64,000 bases of DNA from Natrinema halophilum (GCF_013402815.2 NZ_CP058601.1:1178001-1242000), one strand, 5' to 3'; counted from the first letter of the stretch, positions 16,955-25,042 are shown. The notes: generated by a model from the sequence alone, not told the origin. Translations and numbers: made by a program.

Positions 16955-17217
16955 TGGAAGCGTCGTTCGTCATCGCCAAACTGATAACGCTCTTTTTGAG
17001 CCTCATGGTCGCGTATCTGGCGTATCACGGCTATCAGCGTAGCGACCGGACGCCGATGCTATACGTCTCCGGCGGCTTCGTGTTCATCGGTGCGGGTGCG
17101 GTCTGTGAGGGACTTATCTATCACACGTTTGGAACGACGATCGTTTCTGCCGCGCTCATCCAGGCAGTCGTCGTCTCGAGCGGGATGATCCTCATCCTCG
17201 TATCGCTGATGAAGTAA
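16954..17217 (+). CDS. Small three-helix membrane protein paired with the regulator
   Basis: An 87-residue protein with three hydrophobic helices and the motif AYLAYHGYQRSDRTPMLYVSGGFVFIG. The homologous 103-residue protein at 46613 has AYQAYRGYRRNDAPSMLYLAVGLLLL at the same place, so these define one family. The start codon overlaps the regulator stop (TGATG). Such a pair suggests that the membrane protein senses something and controls or sequesters the winged-helix protein, but no ligand is evident. I recall this as a haloarchaeal family of unknown function; the exact family name is not certain to me. Confidence 0.82.
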   Translation: MEASFVIAKLITLFLSLMVAYLAYHGYQRSDRTPMLYVSGGFVFIGAGAVCEGLIYHTFGTTIVSAALIQAVVVSSGMILILVSLMK

Positions 17218-17506
17218 GAGAGCACCAGGGCACTCCGGTCCGATAGATTACGTCCGATTCTCTTCTCGCTGCTCCGTATTTGGTGTCGAACGATGGCCGA
17301 GCATCGGCTCGTCGAACGAAAGCCGAGAATGGGCACGACGAACGCCTGCTCGTTGCACTCGAGTCGGGACCGTTTCGCCGTCGGAAAATCGTCGACCGGC
17401 CATCGGTATCAAATCCGCGACGCTGGCGGCTCGAACGGAGAACCGAGACCACCAACGGCAACGGATCGTCGAGAAAGGAAGCGACGAAAAACGACAGAGT
17501 CCGATG

Positions 17507-17908
17507 CTACCCTTCGGCCGGTGCAGTCGCCTCCGCCTGCTCGTATTTTGTTTCGAATTCCTGGATGAGCTGGCCCATTTTCGCGTACCAGTCGTTCAAC
17601 ATCCGCTGCATGTCGTTTGCAATCTTCGACGGGTCGGTCGGCGAGTAGACGTGGTAGTACCCGCCCTGTTCGTAGTTAACCTGATCTTTCTTGATGAACC
17701 CCGTCTGCAGCAGGCGCTGGACGGCTCGGTATGCGGTCGAGCGCTCACGATCTACCGTGTCGGCGATTTCGTCGACGGTCAACGGTTCCTCGGCATTGAC
17801 GAGCACCCGAAAACACTCTTTGTCGAGTTGTTTCAGGCCGTGGAAGCACTCGAGGAGTCCCTCACACTGGATGTCCTGTTGTAGTTGTTCGGACAGCGAA
17901 TCCGGCAT
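17507..17908 (-). CDS. TrmB-like HTH regulator of the sulfur island
   Basis: A 133-residue DNA-binding protein with a TrmB-type winged helix (EEPLTVDEIADTVDRERSTAYRAVQRLLQTGFI) followed by a short effector-free tail. It starts at the ATG 17908; a GTG three codons earlier is possible. CTTTTAAC at about 17938-17945 is a good TATA box for a leaderless start. A dyad of the TATTGTG type (17947-17968) sits directly upstream of that box. It lies tail to head with the TauE operon and is surrounded by sulfur genes, so it likely controls them and itself, with sulfane sulfur or thiol state as the probable signal (inference). One Cys (QCEGLLECF has two) could sense it. Confidence 0.85.
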   Translation of the reverse strand: MPDSLSEQLQQDIQCEGLLECFHGLKQLDKECFRVLVNAEEPLTVDEIADTVDRERSTAYRAVQRLLQTGFIKKDQVNYEQGGYYHVYSPTDPSKIANDMQRMLNDWYAKMGQLIQEFETKYEQAEATAPAEG

Positions 17909-17946
17909 TGTAATCACTGCTAGGTACTCACCGCGCCGTTAAAAGA

Positions 17947-17968
17947 CTTGTGTAGGGTTCGTACAATC
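17947..17968 (-). promoter_or_regulatory. Dyad element in the TrmB-like regulator promoter
   Basis: On the plus strand TTGTGTA (17948-17954) faces GTACAAT (17961-17967). It abuts the TATA box of the regulator gene on the upstream side. The half ATTGTACGA recurs before the stress-protein gene at 19485-19493. Confidence 0.6.
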
Positions 17969-17978
17969 CTGCGCCAAC

Positions 17979-19010
17979 TCAGTCTGCGACCGACGATACC
18001 GTTTGGGCTTCATCGCGAAGCATGGTGACGCCGCTGTAAACGACGGCCCCACTGACGAGTAGCGCAGCACCGAGGATGATGGCGAGGCTCACGGTGTCGA
18101 GCACCGGCATATCCAGCAGTCCGCCGACTTCCCGCACGGCGACGGCGATCGAACCCAGCAACAGCATGATGCCGAAGTACACCTTGATGTCGTCTTCATC
18201 GACGAGATCCGTCGCCGCTGCACCGACTCGGGCACCGAGTGCACTCCCAGCCAACAGCGGGGCGACGATGCTCAGGTCGACGGCCCCGGACTGCGCGTAA
18301 AGGAAGCTCCCGATCCCGCCGGAGAAGACGATCTCGAAGAGGTCAGTCCCCACCGCGACCGGGACGGGAACGCCGATCAGGTAGAACAGGGCCGGCATGC
18401 GGATGAAGCCGCCGCCGACGCCCAGGAACCCGGACAGCAGACCCGTGGCGAATGCCACGGCCAACACCATCCACAGCGAGACGGTGAAGCCACCGCGGAT
18501 GGAAATCATCGGCGGAACCCTGTAGGACTGGATCTTCTGTGCGATCTCCGGGATTTCCGCCTCGTCGACGTCCGCGTCCTCGTCGACGTCGTGTTCCAGG
18601 CCGCCACCGCCGCCTTTCAGTGCTTCGTACGTGACGAAGACGCCGATCCCGCCGAGCAGGAGCACGTACGCGACGCTGACCACGGAGCCAGCGAGCCCGA
18701 TGTGCTGGAGGAACTCGAGGCCGATCTTACCGACCTCGATGCCGGCAGTAGTGCCGGCGATCATCAGTACTCCGAGTTTGTAGTCGACCTGCCCGAGGTC
18801 GCGGTGCTTGAGTGTCGCGATGACGGAAGTCCCGAAGACGAACGCTAGCCCGGACCCGACCGCAACGTTTGCGTCGTAGCCCATGACCAACAGCGCGGGC
18901 GTCACGAGGAACGACCCGCCCATTCCGAAGAATCCGAACAGGATCCCGATGAGCAGGCCGAATCCGACGAACATCACCACCAGTGCCAGACTCATTCCGA
19001 GTATTTCCAT
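17979..19010 (-). CDS. TauE/SafE-family sulfite or organosulfur exporter
   Basis: A 343-residue membrane protein with eight or nine helices. The repeated family motif is present twice: GILFGFFGMGGSFLVTPALLVMGYD near the N-terminus, and GLLSGFLGVGGGFIRMPALFYLIGVP in the second half. An acidic loop (HDVDEDADVDEAEIPE) joins the halves. The family exports sulfite, sulfoacetate or similar small anions. The start MEILGMSLALVVM at 19010 follows the stop of the 47-residue gene by one base, so earlier in-frame codons are rejected. Its neighbours (regulator, YeeE, TusA, persulfide dioxygenase) make removal of sulfite formed by persulfide oxidation its likely job. Confidence 0.93.
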   Translation of the reverse strand: MEILGMSLALVVMFVGFGLLIGILFGFFGMGGSFLVTPALLVMGYDANVAVGSGLAFVFGTSVIATLKHRDLGQVDYKLGVLMIAGTTAGIEVGKIGLEFLQHIGLAGSVVSVAYVLLLGGIGVFVTYEALKGGGGGLEHDVDEDADVDEAEIPEIAQKIQSYRVPPMISIRGGFTVSLWMVLAVAFATGLLSGFLGVGGGFIRMPALFYLIGVPVPVAVGTDLFEIVFSGGIGSFLYAQSGAVDLSIVAPLLAGSALGARVGAAATDLVDEDDIKVYFGIMLLLGSIAVAVREVGGLLDMPVLDTVSLAIILGAALLVSGAVVYSGVTMLRDEAQTVSSVAD

Positions 19011-19011
19011 T

Positions 19012-19155
19012 TTAGACGTTCGTGATTCGTTTGACGATTGGTTCTGCGAGCGCTTCTTCTGCTGCACCGTAGCCGACGTACAGGACGATGGCCTCGAGGA
19101 GCACAATACCGATGAGCACGGCGGCGTCTGCAGCCGTAGCGAAACTGCCGATCAT
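19012..19155 (-). CDS. 47-residue single-helix membrane protein before TauE
   Basis: The peptide starts MIGSFATAADAAVLIGIV, has one hydrophobic helix (AAVLIGIVLLEAIVLYVGYG) and a short charged tail ending KRITNV. Its stop lies one base before the TauE start, so they form an operon. I recall small proteins of this kind preceding TauE/SafE genes in other haloarchaea (DUF7512-like), which supports a real gene. It may be an accessory subunit of the exporter. It is too short for most automated calls. A TATTGTG element lies about 100 bases upstream at 19250-19261. Confidence 0.8.
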   Translation of the reverse strand: MIGSFATAADAAVLIGIVLLEAIVLYVGYGAAEEALAEPIVKRITNV

Positions 19156-19249
19156 CGGTCATCACCACCGATCGTGTGTGGATATGGGTGTATCATGGCT
19201 TTCTCTTCGATTGTCCCTAGACGGATGCCGGTAATAACAGTTTTGGATG

Positions 19250-19261
19250 TACTACACAATA
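19250..19261 (-). promoter_or_regulatory. TATTGTG element upstream of the TauE operon
   Basis: Reads TATTGTGTAGTA on the minus strand, identical to 14104-14115. A weak TATA-like TGTTATTACC follows about 12 bases downstream on that strand, leaving a leader of roughly 50 bases before the 47-residue gene. Confidence 0.6.
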
Positions 19262-19477
19262 TTACTGCTACGGATCACACGCCTAACCCACCGAAATACA
19301 TCTGTAAGTTATACGGATACGGAGGTGTCAATGAAGTGCGCCAATCGACCAGAAGATCGCACTGGTTCCGCTCGCGCGCGGATAATGTCGGGAAAGAAGA
19401 CAGTATTTCATCAAGGTGTGCTTCGATAGATCGACGGTCGAAATCATTACTGGACAGTCACTGAACGTGAATTATAC

Positions 19478-19508
19478 GAACAATATTGTACGATGGGTGC
19501 TATTGTTC
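19478..19508 (+). promoter_or_regulatory. Inverted repeat before the universal stress gene
   Basis: GAACAATA (19478-19485) and TATTGTTC (19501-19508) are exact inverted repeats ending five bases before the ATG at 19513. The interval includes ATTGTACGA, also present in the TrmB-like regulator promoter. Confidence 0.5.
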
Positions 19509-19512
19509 CCCT

Positions 19513-20358
19513 ATGCGAGCGATTTACGCAACAGACCTCTCGGCGGCAAGCGAGGCTGCGATCAAGAACGAGACTTCTCTCGAGAGTCTCCAGCAAATCG
19601 GCGTGGAATCGATTCACCTCGTCACCGTCGTTCCCTCTAACGTCTACGCTGGCGTGCCCGCGATGAACCTCGAGGAACGACGCCAGCAAGCGCTCGATCG
19701 GTATCAGTCGGCGATGGAATCAGCGGGCTTCGACGTCGAGACGCACGTCGTCCGTGGGACGCCCCATCGGCGAATCAACGGAATTGCCGAAGCCGTCCGT
19801 GCAGACCTGTCGATCGTCGGTTCACGCGGGAAGAGTCCGCTCGAAAACCGCGTCATCGGCTCGACGGCCCGTAACCTCGCGCGAACGACCGTGGTTCCGT
19901 TGCTGGTTACTCGCATCGAACGCGAGACCGACGAGCCCGCGATCCGACGCGAGCATCTCTTCCGGCGAATACTCTTTGCGACCGACTTTTCGGAAAACTC
20001 CGAGCGCGCGTTCGACGCGTTCTCCTCGCTCCGACATGCCGCTGACGGGGCAACGCTGGTCCACGTCGAATCGCCGAAGGACGTAGAAGCCACCGAGGGA
20101 GCGGAGCCGACCGAACGGTTATCAGAACTCGCAGAACAGCTCGAGGAGTGGGACATCGACACGCGAATCGACGTTCGTCGCGGTGACCCGGCGGACGAGA
20201 TTCTCGCAGCCGCAGCCGAGACAGATCCGACGACGATACTGCTGGGGTCACGCGGTCGAAGTCGACTCCGACGATTGCTGCTCGGGAGCGTCTCCGAATC
20301 GGTCGTCACGAGAGCCGACGAAAACGTGTACCTCGTTCCCCCGCCCCGGACAGCGTGA
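19513..20358 (+). CDS. Tandem universal stress protein (two UspA domains)
   Basis: A 281-residue cytoplasmic protein made of two UspA folds. Each begins with the family strand (MRAIYATDLSAASEAAIKN; HLFRRILFATDFSENSERAF). Each ends with the G-2x-G-9x-G(S/T) nucleotide motif (GSRGKSPLENRVIGSTARN; GSRGRSRLRRLLLGSVSES), so ATP binding is likely. The start at 19513 gives the canonical strand at residue 1. It sits inside the sulfur island and its promoter carries elements like the others, suggesting induction along with sulfur stress; its biochemical role is not known. It is convergent with the Pit-type permease gene. Confidence 0.92.
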   Translation: MRAIYATDLSAASEAAIKNETSLESLQQIGVESIHLVTVVPSNVYAGVPAMNLEERRQQALDRYQSAMESAGFDVETHVVRGTPHRRINGIAEAVRADLSIVGSRGKSPLENRVIGSTARNLARTTVVPLLVTRIERETDEPAIRREHLFRRILFATDFSENSERAFDAFSSLRHAADGATLVHVESPKDVEATEGAEPTERLSELAEQLEEWDIDTRIDVRRGDPADEILAAAAETDPTTILLGSRGRSRLRRLLLGSVSESVVTRADENVYLVPPPRTA

Positions 20359-20376
20359 TCTCGGATTGCCTCCCGA

Positions 20377-21558
20377 TTATATCAGTGATATCGCGGCGAC
20401 GAGGCCATACCCGATAGTGAACGCGAGGACGAACGACGCAGCCCATGCGCCGATCGTCAGCAGGATTTTTCGTGGATTGATCGCATCTCCTCCACCCACA
20501 GCGGCACCGCTGCCGATAATCGCGCTGACGACGATCTCGTTGAACGACACGGGCACCCCGAGTAGGATGGCGAGCTGGGAGATGAGAAACGACGGGACGA
20601 GCGCTGCAATCGATCGCCGCGGTCCCAGCGACGAGTAGTCCTGCGCGAGTGACTTGATCATCCGCGGTGCCCCAGTCCACGAGCCGACGAGGATACCGAC
20701 GCCGCCACCGAAGAGAACGGCAGCTGTAGAGACCGCAGCTACCTCGTCGAGTAGGGGGAACAACGGCCCGACTGCGAGCCCGACCTGACTTCCGCCGGCC
20801 GAGAACGCCACGAGTGAGCCGAGCGCCAGCAGTACTCGCCTGAGTCCACCGGTCAGGTCTCGACGGACGTCCCAGTAGACGATACCCGTAATCGCAATCC
20901 CGATCGCCAGTGAGATACTGACTAACGCACCGACGCTCTCGAAGCCGATCGATCGCTGGACGAGCCTTACAGCGGTACCCGCTGATCCGGCAGGTCCCAG
21001 AAACGCGAACTCTACGTTCGCCAGGACGGCACTGACGAGGCCCGCGAGTATCGGAACGCTGAACCGCTCCGGGACGTCCGTGCGTGGGAGAACGCTCGCG
21101 ATAGCATACGCGAGCCCGCCGCCGACGAACGGTGTCATAACCCAGACGATTCCGATCTGTTGATACTTCGACCAGACGGGCGTTCCGCCGAGTGCAAGTC
21201 CGACACCGATTACTGCACCGGTTACCGTAAACGCGGTTGCGATCGGATAGCCGGTCCGAATACCGACCGCCATGAGTCCCGCTCCGATCAGTAAGACGAC
21301 GATGACGCCCATCGCCGGTAGGTTCACCCCGCCGACCAGACCACGACCGATCGCTTCCGAAACGTTCCCACCCTGAGTGACGGCTCCGGCGAGCCCGAAT
21401 ATCCCGACGATGAACGCGGCGCGCATCGTCGATATGGCGTTCGCTCCAACCGCTGGTGCGAACGGCGTCGCACCGCTGGAGCCGGCACCGATAACCCAGG
21501 CCATAAAGAGGCTCGCGAATCCGGCAGTAACGAACAGGGCAAGTATCGTCAATTCCAT
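20377..21558 (-). CDS. Pit-family (PHO4) anion permease, possibly for sulfate or thiosulfate
   Basis: A 393-residue permease with ten or so helices. The N-terminal PHO4 motif is visible as FAPAVGANAISTMRAAFIVG, and the second repeat ends with VSFNEIVVSAIIGSGAAVGG. Members usually move phosphate with Na+ or H+. CysP of Bacillus subtilis, a Pit-family protein, moves sulfate. The gene is last in an operon with two YeeE/YedE proteins and a persulfide dioxygenase, so a sulfur oxyanion is a fair guess here; phosphate remains possible. The start is MELTILALFVTAGFA at 21558; the in-frame stretch before it overlaps the YeeE gene. Confidence 0.87.
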   Translation of the reverse strand: MELTILALFVTAGFASLFMAWVIGAGSSGATPFAPAVGANAISTMRAAFIVGIFGLAGAVTQGGNVSEAIGRGLVGGVNLPAMGVIVVLLIGAGLMAVGIRTGYPIATAFTVTGAVIGVGLALGGTPVWSKYQQIGIVWVMTPFVGGGLAYAIASVLPRTDVPERFSVPILAGLVSAVLANVEFAFLGPAGSAGTAVRLVQRSIGFESVGALVSISLAIGIAITGIVYWDVRRDLTGGLRRVLLALGSLVAFSAGGSQVGLAVGPLFPLLDEVAAVSTAAVLFGGGVGILVGSWTGAPRMIKSLAQDYSSLGPRRSIAALVPSFLISQLAILLGVPVSFNEIVVSAIIGSGAAVGGGDAINPRKILLTIGAWAASFVLAFTIGYGLVAAISLI

Positions 21559-21583
21559 TGAAGTAGTAATCCGAAAAAGTGCG

Positions 21584-22045
21584 TTAGTCAGCACCCGCAG
21601 CCACGGTATCGGTACTCGCGGCACGACTCCGCCACCGACCCTGCAGGTACGCGCCGAGGAACATCCCGGCGAGCGCCCAGAGGATGGTGACGTTGCCGAC
21701 GCCGAGACTTGCATAGGCGGCTCCCGGGCAGATTCCCGAGAGACCCCAGCCGACGCCGAAGATCGCACCGCCGATCAGGACGTTCCGATCGAAGGGCTTC
21801 AACCGGCGTTCGTACCGGTTGCCGGTCAGTGGCGCACTGTCCCGAATCCGGGGCATCACTGCGAAGGCGATCCCGGAGACGATCGCCGCGCCGAACATGA
21901 CGAACAGCAGTCCGAAGTCCTCGAACTGCAGGAAGTTCAACACGACCTCCGGGCGTGCCATCTGGCTGAATCCGAGGCCGAAACCGAAGATCAGGCCGCC
22001 GACGAAGATCACCGGCATGAACAGGGGATGTCGGTTCCGGCTCAC
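21584..22045 (-). CDS. YeeE/YedE-family half transporter (second gene)
   Basis: A 153-residue protein with four membrane helices. It has the family elements FGFGLGFSQMARPEVVLNFLQ and GVGWGLSGICPGAAYASLG, whose Cys in the SGxCPG motif is the conserved thiol that relays thiosulfate in YeeE transporters. Bacterial YeeE is a single long chain, while here and in the next gene upstream the two halves are separate. They would form one channel for thiosulfate or another sulfur compound. It lies 49 bases after its partner gene and 25 before the Pit gene in one operon. Confidence 0.92.
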   Translation of the reverse strand: MSRNRHPLFMPVIFVGGLIFGFGLGFSQMARPEVVLNFLQFEDFGLLFVMFGAAIVSGIAFAVMPRIRDSAPLTGNRYERRLKPFDRNVLIGGAIFGVGWGLSGICPGAAYASLGVGNVTILWALAGMFLGAYLQGRWRSRAASTDTVAAGAD

Positions 22046-22094
22046 GGGTCGTCACCCCTCCGTTCGCCAGTTCGAAACGCGGACGTCTCGAACA

Positions 22095-22652
22095 TTACGG
22101 ACCCACCCCCAGTGCGGCGACGACCTGAGCGGTCGCGATGGCGACCGCCAGGAACGTCACCACGCCGACGAGTGACGTCTTCGAGGCCGAGCCGACCCCG
22201 CAGACCCCGTGACCGGACGTACATCCCTTGCCGATGCGCGTGCCGATCCCGACGAACACGCCGCCGACCAGCAGCCGCCAGGCCTGTACCTCGGTCGACC
22301 AGAGCGTCACTCCGCCAATTTCGTACAGTTCACCGGTCGTTCCGGGCTGGTAGAGCGAGGTCGTGATCACCCCTGACTGGATCGTGGCCGCGAACGCCAG
22401 TCCGCCGAGGATGATGCCAAGCGTGAACACGACGCGCCAGTCGCGAGACGACACGTACTGCTGGAACCGCGACTGGCCGGACACGTACGACAGCGTCGAC
22501 TCGAGGAACGTACTCGCGCCGGCGGGGATCCCTGTCCCGAGGTAGATCACGACGGTTCCGAGACCAACGAGCAATCCGCCGACAGCGTAGCGACTGATCC
22601 CGTTCGGGAAGATTTCGGCGGCCAGCTGTAGTGGGACTGGATCAGTTACCAT
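22095..22652 (-). CDS. YeeE/YedE-family half transporter (first gene)
   Basis: A 185-residue protein with five or so helices. It carries FVGIGTRIGKGCTSGHGVCGVG, the conserved KGCTSGHG motif with its relay cysteine. ATIQSGVITTSLYQPG is a periplasmic loop. With the neighbouring 153-residue protein it matches the two halves of a YeeE thiosulfate transporter. The gene begins 14 bases after the persulfide dioxygenase stop. The order (dioxygenase, two YeeE halves, Pit) points to uptake and oxidation of reduced sulfur. Confidence 0.93.
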   Translation of the reverse strand: MVTDPVPLQLAAEIFPNGISRYAVGGLLVGLGTVVIYLGTGIPAGASTFLESTLSYVSGQSRFQQYVSSRDWRVVFTLGIILGGLAFAATIQSGVITTSLYQPGTTGELYEIGGVTLWSTEVQAWRLLVGGVFVGIGTRIGKGCTSGHGVCGVGSASKTSLVGVVTFLAVAIATAQVVAALGVGP

Positions 22653-22666
22653 TGGTGGTGGCGTCG

Positions 22667-23860
22667 TTAATCACCGGCAAGCGATTCCTGGCTCGCGGCA
22701 CAGTTGTTCGGCCCGAGCTCGAGTTCGAACGCTTCGTCGTCGTCTGCGACCTGCTGACCGAGGTTCGTCGCGATGATGTCCTCGTAGTTGGCCGGCCGCG
22801 GTGGCATGTCCGAGAGGATCAATTCCACGAATTCGTCCTCGTCCATCGTGAGTGCCTCCATGTCGTCGACGAGATCGCCGACCGGTGCGGTGTAGGTACC
22901 GTCGGCGGCAGGTACCGCGGCGTCGCTGAAGTGCGCCCCGCCGACGAGGGTCTCGTCTGGAAGCGCCAGAACTCGCTCGTGGAGCGATTCGTAGAGCATC
23001 CGCGCGGCCTCGGGAGCGCCGTCGTCGCCTTCCTCGAGGTCGGGTCGGGCCACGCTCTCGATGAACAGTCCGTCACCGGTGGCGAGCAGACTGTCGTCGA
23101 CGAGGTAGGAGGTCATGCCCGTCGTGTGGCCGGGCGTGTAAACGGCCTCGATCGTGGCGTCGCCGACGTCGAAGGTGTCGCCGTCAGCGGCCGTCGTCAA
23201 TTCGTCCCCGTAGGTGACGCCGCGGTCGACCGCGGCATCCGGAATCACACCCTCGACGCCGAGGGCATCGAGCGCACGAACGCCCGAGATGTGATCCGCG
23301 TGGATGTGCGTGTCGATCGCGTACGTCAGGTCGACGCCGAGTTCGTCGGCGTCCTCGAGGTAGCGATCGGTGAACGCACGCAGTGGGTCGATGACGGCGG
23401 CTTCGCCGTCGTCGTAGACGAGGTAACCGAGACAACCCGAGGACGGCCGCTGGTACTGCAGCAACGTTCCGGCGCCGTCGTAGTCGGTAACTTCGACGGA
23501 TTCGTAAATGCGTGCCCAACCGTTCATTCCGTCCTCGAGATGGTTGACGGTGTATCCGTGGTCCACGAGCGTGCCCGCGGCGAACTCACTCGCACCACCC
23601 TTGGCACAGAGAACCGTCACCTCGCGATCATCGGGTATTTGCTCTAAGACCTCGTCGTCGACCTCGTCCTCGAGGAACTCGAAATACGGGACGTTGATCG
23701 ATTCGATGGTTTCGCCGTCGATGCGCCACTCCTCGTAATCCGATTCCATACGCGTATCGAGAAGCGTGATGTCTTCGCCCGCGTCGATGCGACTCTTCAA
23801 CGTTTCCGGTGCAATCGTTTCCACATCAGCATCCGGGGTCGGAAAGTCTTCAGCGTTCAT
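22667..23860 (-). CDS. Rhodanese/metallo-beta-lactamase fusion (persulfide dioxygenase-like)
   Basis: A 397-residue cytoplasmic protein. Residues 10-125 are a rhodanese domain with the sulfur-accepting Cys85 in VLCAKGGASE. Residues 130-370 are a metallo-beta-lactamase fold with THIHADHISG (His185, His187, Asp189, His190) and TPGHTTGMTSYL. This is the ETHE1/CstB layout, oxidising protein or glutathione-like persulfides to sulfite and moving sulfur on the rhodanese Cys. Here the rhodanese comes first. It heads the operon with YeeE and Pit genes. A CTTATATGG box (about 23890-23898 on the plus strand) suits a near-leaderless start, and the motif pair at 23901-23930 lies just beyond it. Confidence 0.93.
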   Translation of the reverse strand: MNAEDFPTPDADVETIAPETLKSRIDAGEDITLLDTRMESDYEEWRIDGETIESINVPYFEFLEDEVDDEVLEQIPDDREVTVLCAKGGASEFAAGTLVDHGYTVNHLEDGMNGWARIYESVEVTDYDGAGTLLQYQRPSSGCLGYLVYDDGEAAVIDPLRAFTDRYLEDADELGVDLTYAIDTHIHADHISGVRALDALGVEGVIPDAAVDRGVTYGDELTTAADGDTFDVGDATIEAVYTPGHTTGMTSYLVDDSLLATGDGLFIESVARPDLEEGDDGAPEAARMLYESLHERVLALPDETLVGGAHFSDAAVPAADGTYTAPVGDLVDDMEALTMDEDEFVELILSDMPPRPANYEDIIATNLGQQVADDDEAFELELGPNNCAASQESLAGD

Positions 23861-23900
23861 GTCGTACAGGGCTATCTACCGGACGGCACCATATAAGAGT

Positions 23901-23930
23901 TTGCATAGTAGTTCCCTATTTGCACAATAC
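23901..23930 (-). promoter_or_regulatory. TATTGTG element before the persulfide dioxygenase operon
   Basis: On the minus strand TATTGTGCAAA lies upstream and TATGCAA nearer the gene. The plus strand shows TTGCATA at 23901 and CACAATA at 23923-23929. It lies immediately upstream of the TATA box. Confidence 0.6.
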
Positions 23931-24045
23931 CAATGCGAGTGATTCCGACGGAGGTTTCATCAAACTGTCTGAAACAAGCTGCGTTTGTGTCGGAGTATGG
24001 TCATCGAAGTACAGTTGTTTGCGTTCGTCACAAGTGCCGACACTC

Positions 24046-24075
24046 TTATAACCACGGGCAGTATATTGTGCAATG
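24046..24075 (+). promoter_or_regulatory. tusA promoter with overlapping TATTGTG element
   Basis: TTATAA at 24046-24051 is the likely TATA box, placing transcription start near 24075. TATTGTGCAATG at 24064-24075 would overlap the initiation site, a position suited to repression. This differs from the upstream placement in the other promoters. Confidence 0.5.
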
Positions 24076-24105
24076 ACTCCAATACAGCAAACGGAGCAAT
24101 CTAGC

Positions 24106-24351
24106 ATGAACACGGAATACGATATTACCGAGACGCTCGACGTGAAAGGCGCATCGTGTCCGATGCCGGTCGTCAAGACAAAATCCGCCATCGACGGCCT
24201 CGCCGAAGGCGAGATTCTCGAGGTGGTGGCGACGGATTCGGGCAGCATGAGCGACATCGACGGCTGGGCGACCGGCACCGACGGCGTCGAACTCGTAGAG
24301 CAAATCGAGGACGGCGACGTGTACAAACACTACGTGGAAAAAACGTCGTAA
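24106..24351 (+). CDS. tusA: TusA-family sulfur carrier protein
   Basis: An 81-residue sulfur-relay protein. The family signature LDVKGASCPMPVVKTK holds the persulfide-carrying Cys18. The rest matches the two-layer fold (GEILEVVATDSGSMSDIDGW). The start MNTEYDITETLDVKG is chosen on family length and a GGAG ten bases before it. An earlier ATG at 24073 would add eleven residues and lies at the expected transcription start, so a leaderless longer form is possible. It carries sulfane sulfur between enzymes such as the rhodanese and the DsrE-like protein, whose gene starts two bases after its stop. Confidence 0.93.
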   Translation: MNTEYDITETLDVKGASCPMPVVKTKSAIDGLAEGEILEVVATDSGSMSDIDGWATGTDGVELVEQIEDGDVYKHYVEKTS

Positions 24352-24352
24352 G

Positions 24353-24934
24353 ATGAGTACGGATACACCTTCGGCACCGACCGACGGAGAGCCGATACGT
24401 GAGGAAGACCTCCAGGCTCGGATCGAGGAACTCGAGGACAAAGTCGCTTCGCTCGAGACGGAGACTGACGACGACGGGAAGAAGATGACGATAGTCGCGA
24501 CGCAGGGGACGTTCGACATGGCGTACCCGCCCTTGATCCTCGCGAGCACGGCGGCCGCTTTCGGCTGGGACGTCGTCGTTTTCCACACGTTCTGGGGGCT
24601 CGATATTCTCCACGAGGAGAACTCCACGAACCTGCAACTGTCGGCGGTCGGCAACCCGAACATGCCGATGCCGAACGCTCTCGCCGCGCTCCCCGGCATG
24701 GACCGGATGGCAACGTGGATGATGGAGAAACGAATCGACGAAAACGGGACGGCGACCATCGAAGAGCTCATCGATCTGTCGATCGAGCAGGGTGTCGAAC
24801 TGCAGGCCTGTCAGATGACCATCGAGTTGATGGACTACGACGAGGACGACTTCTACGACGGTGTCACCACCGGCGTCGGCGCAGCCACCGCCCTTCAGCA
24901 CATGGCCGAATCCGACGTTCAACTTCTGGTCTGA
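24353..24934 (+). CDS. DsrE/DsrF-like (DsrE2) peroxiredoxin-family protein
   Basis: A 193-residue protein with an acidic coiled lead of about 40 residues, then KMTIVATQGTFDMAYPPLILASTAAAFGWDV, the entry strand and helix of the DsrE2 fold. The candidate active Cys153 lies in ELQACQMTIELM. DsrE-type proteins take sulfur from TusA or rhodanese. The gene is two bases from tusA, so they are co-expressed. The Met-rich loop (NPNMPMPNALAALPGMDRM) is seen in membrane-touching DsrE2 proteins. It completes the set for trafficking thiosulfate sulfur into the cytoplasm. Confidence 0.92.
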   Translation: MSTDTPSAPTDGEPIREEDLQARIEELEDKVASLETETDDDGKKMTIVATQGTFDMAYPPLILASTAAAFGWDVVVFHTFWGLDILHEENSTNLQLSAVGNPNMPMPNALAALPGMDRMATWMMEKRIDENGTATIEELIDLSIEQGVELQACQMTIELMDYDEDDFYDGVTTGVGAATALQHMAESDVQLLV

Positions 24935-25020
24935 GCCGTTTCTTGCGTACACCAACTGTCTCGATATACACGGTATTTTACCCACCCTCGTTAGCCTGTT
25001 ATAGAGATTCAGAGGTGAAT

Positions 25021-25042
25021 ACACCCGCCTTTAGGCAGGTGT
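25021..25042. repeat. Hairpin like an IS200/IS605 end
   Basis: ACACCCGCC and GGCAGGTGT pair with one mismatch around a TTTA loop. Haloarchaeal IS605-type elements have such end hairpins, and a tnpB remnant begins about 100 bases further on, so this is probably an element end. Confidence 0.5.

Larger units (their letters stand above)
19156..19512. other. Divergent regulatory gap between TauE operon and stress-protein gene
   Basis: No gene is seen in these 357 bases. It holds the inverted twelve-base TATTGTGTAGTA element (19250-19261) toward the TauE side. On the other side is the GAACAATA ... TATTGTTC dyad before the universal-stress gene. Confidence 0.6.

Noticed and set aside
22631-23647. 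338-codon plus-strand frame opposite the rhodanese/MBL gene
   Set aside because: Mirror frame; the minus strand has both active-site motifs.
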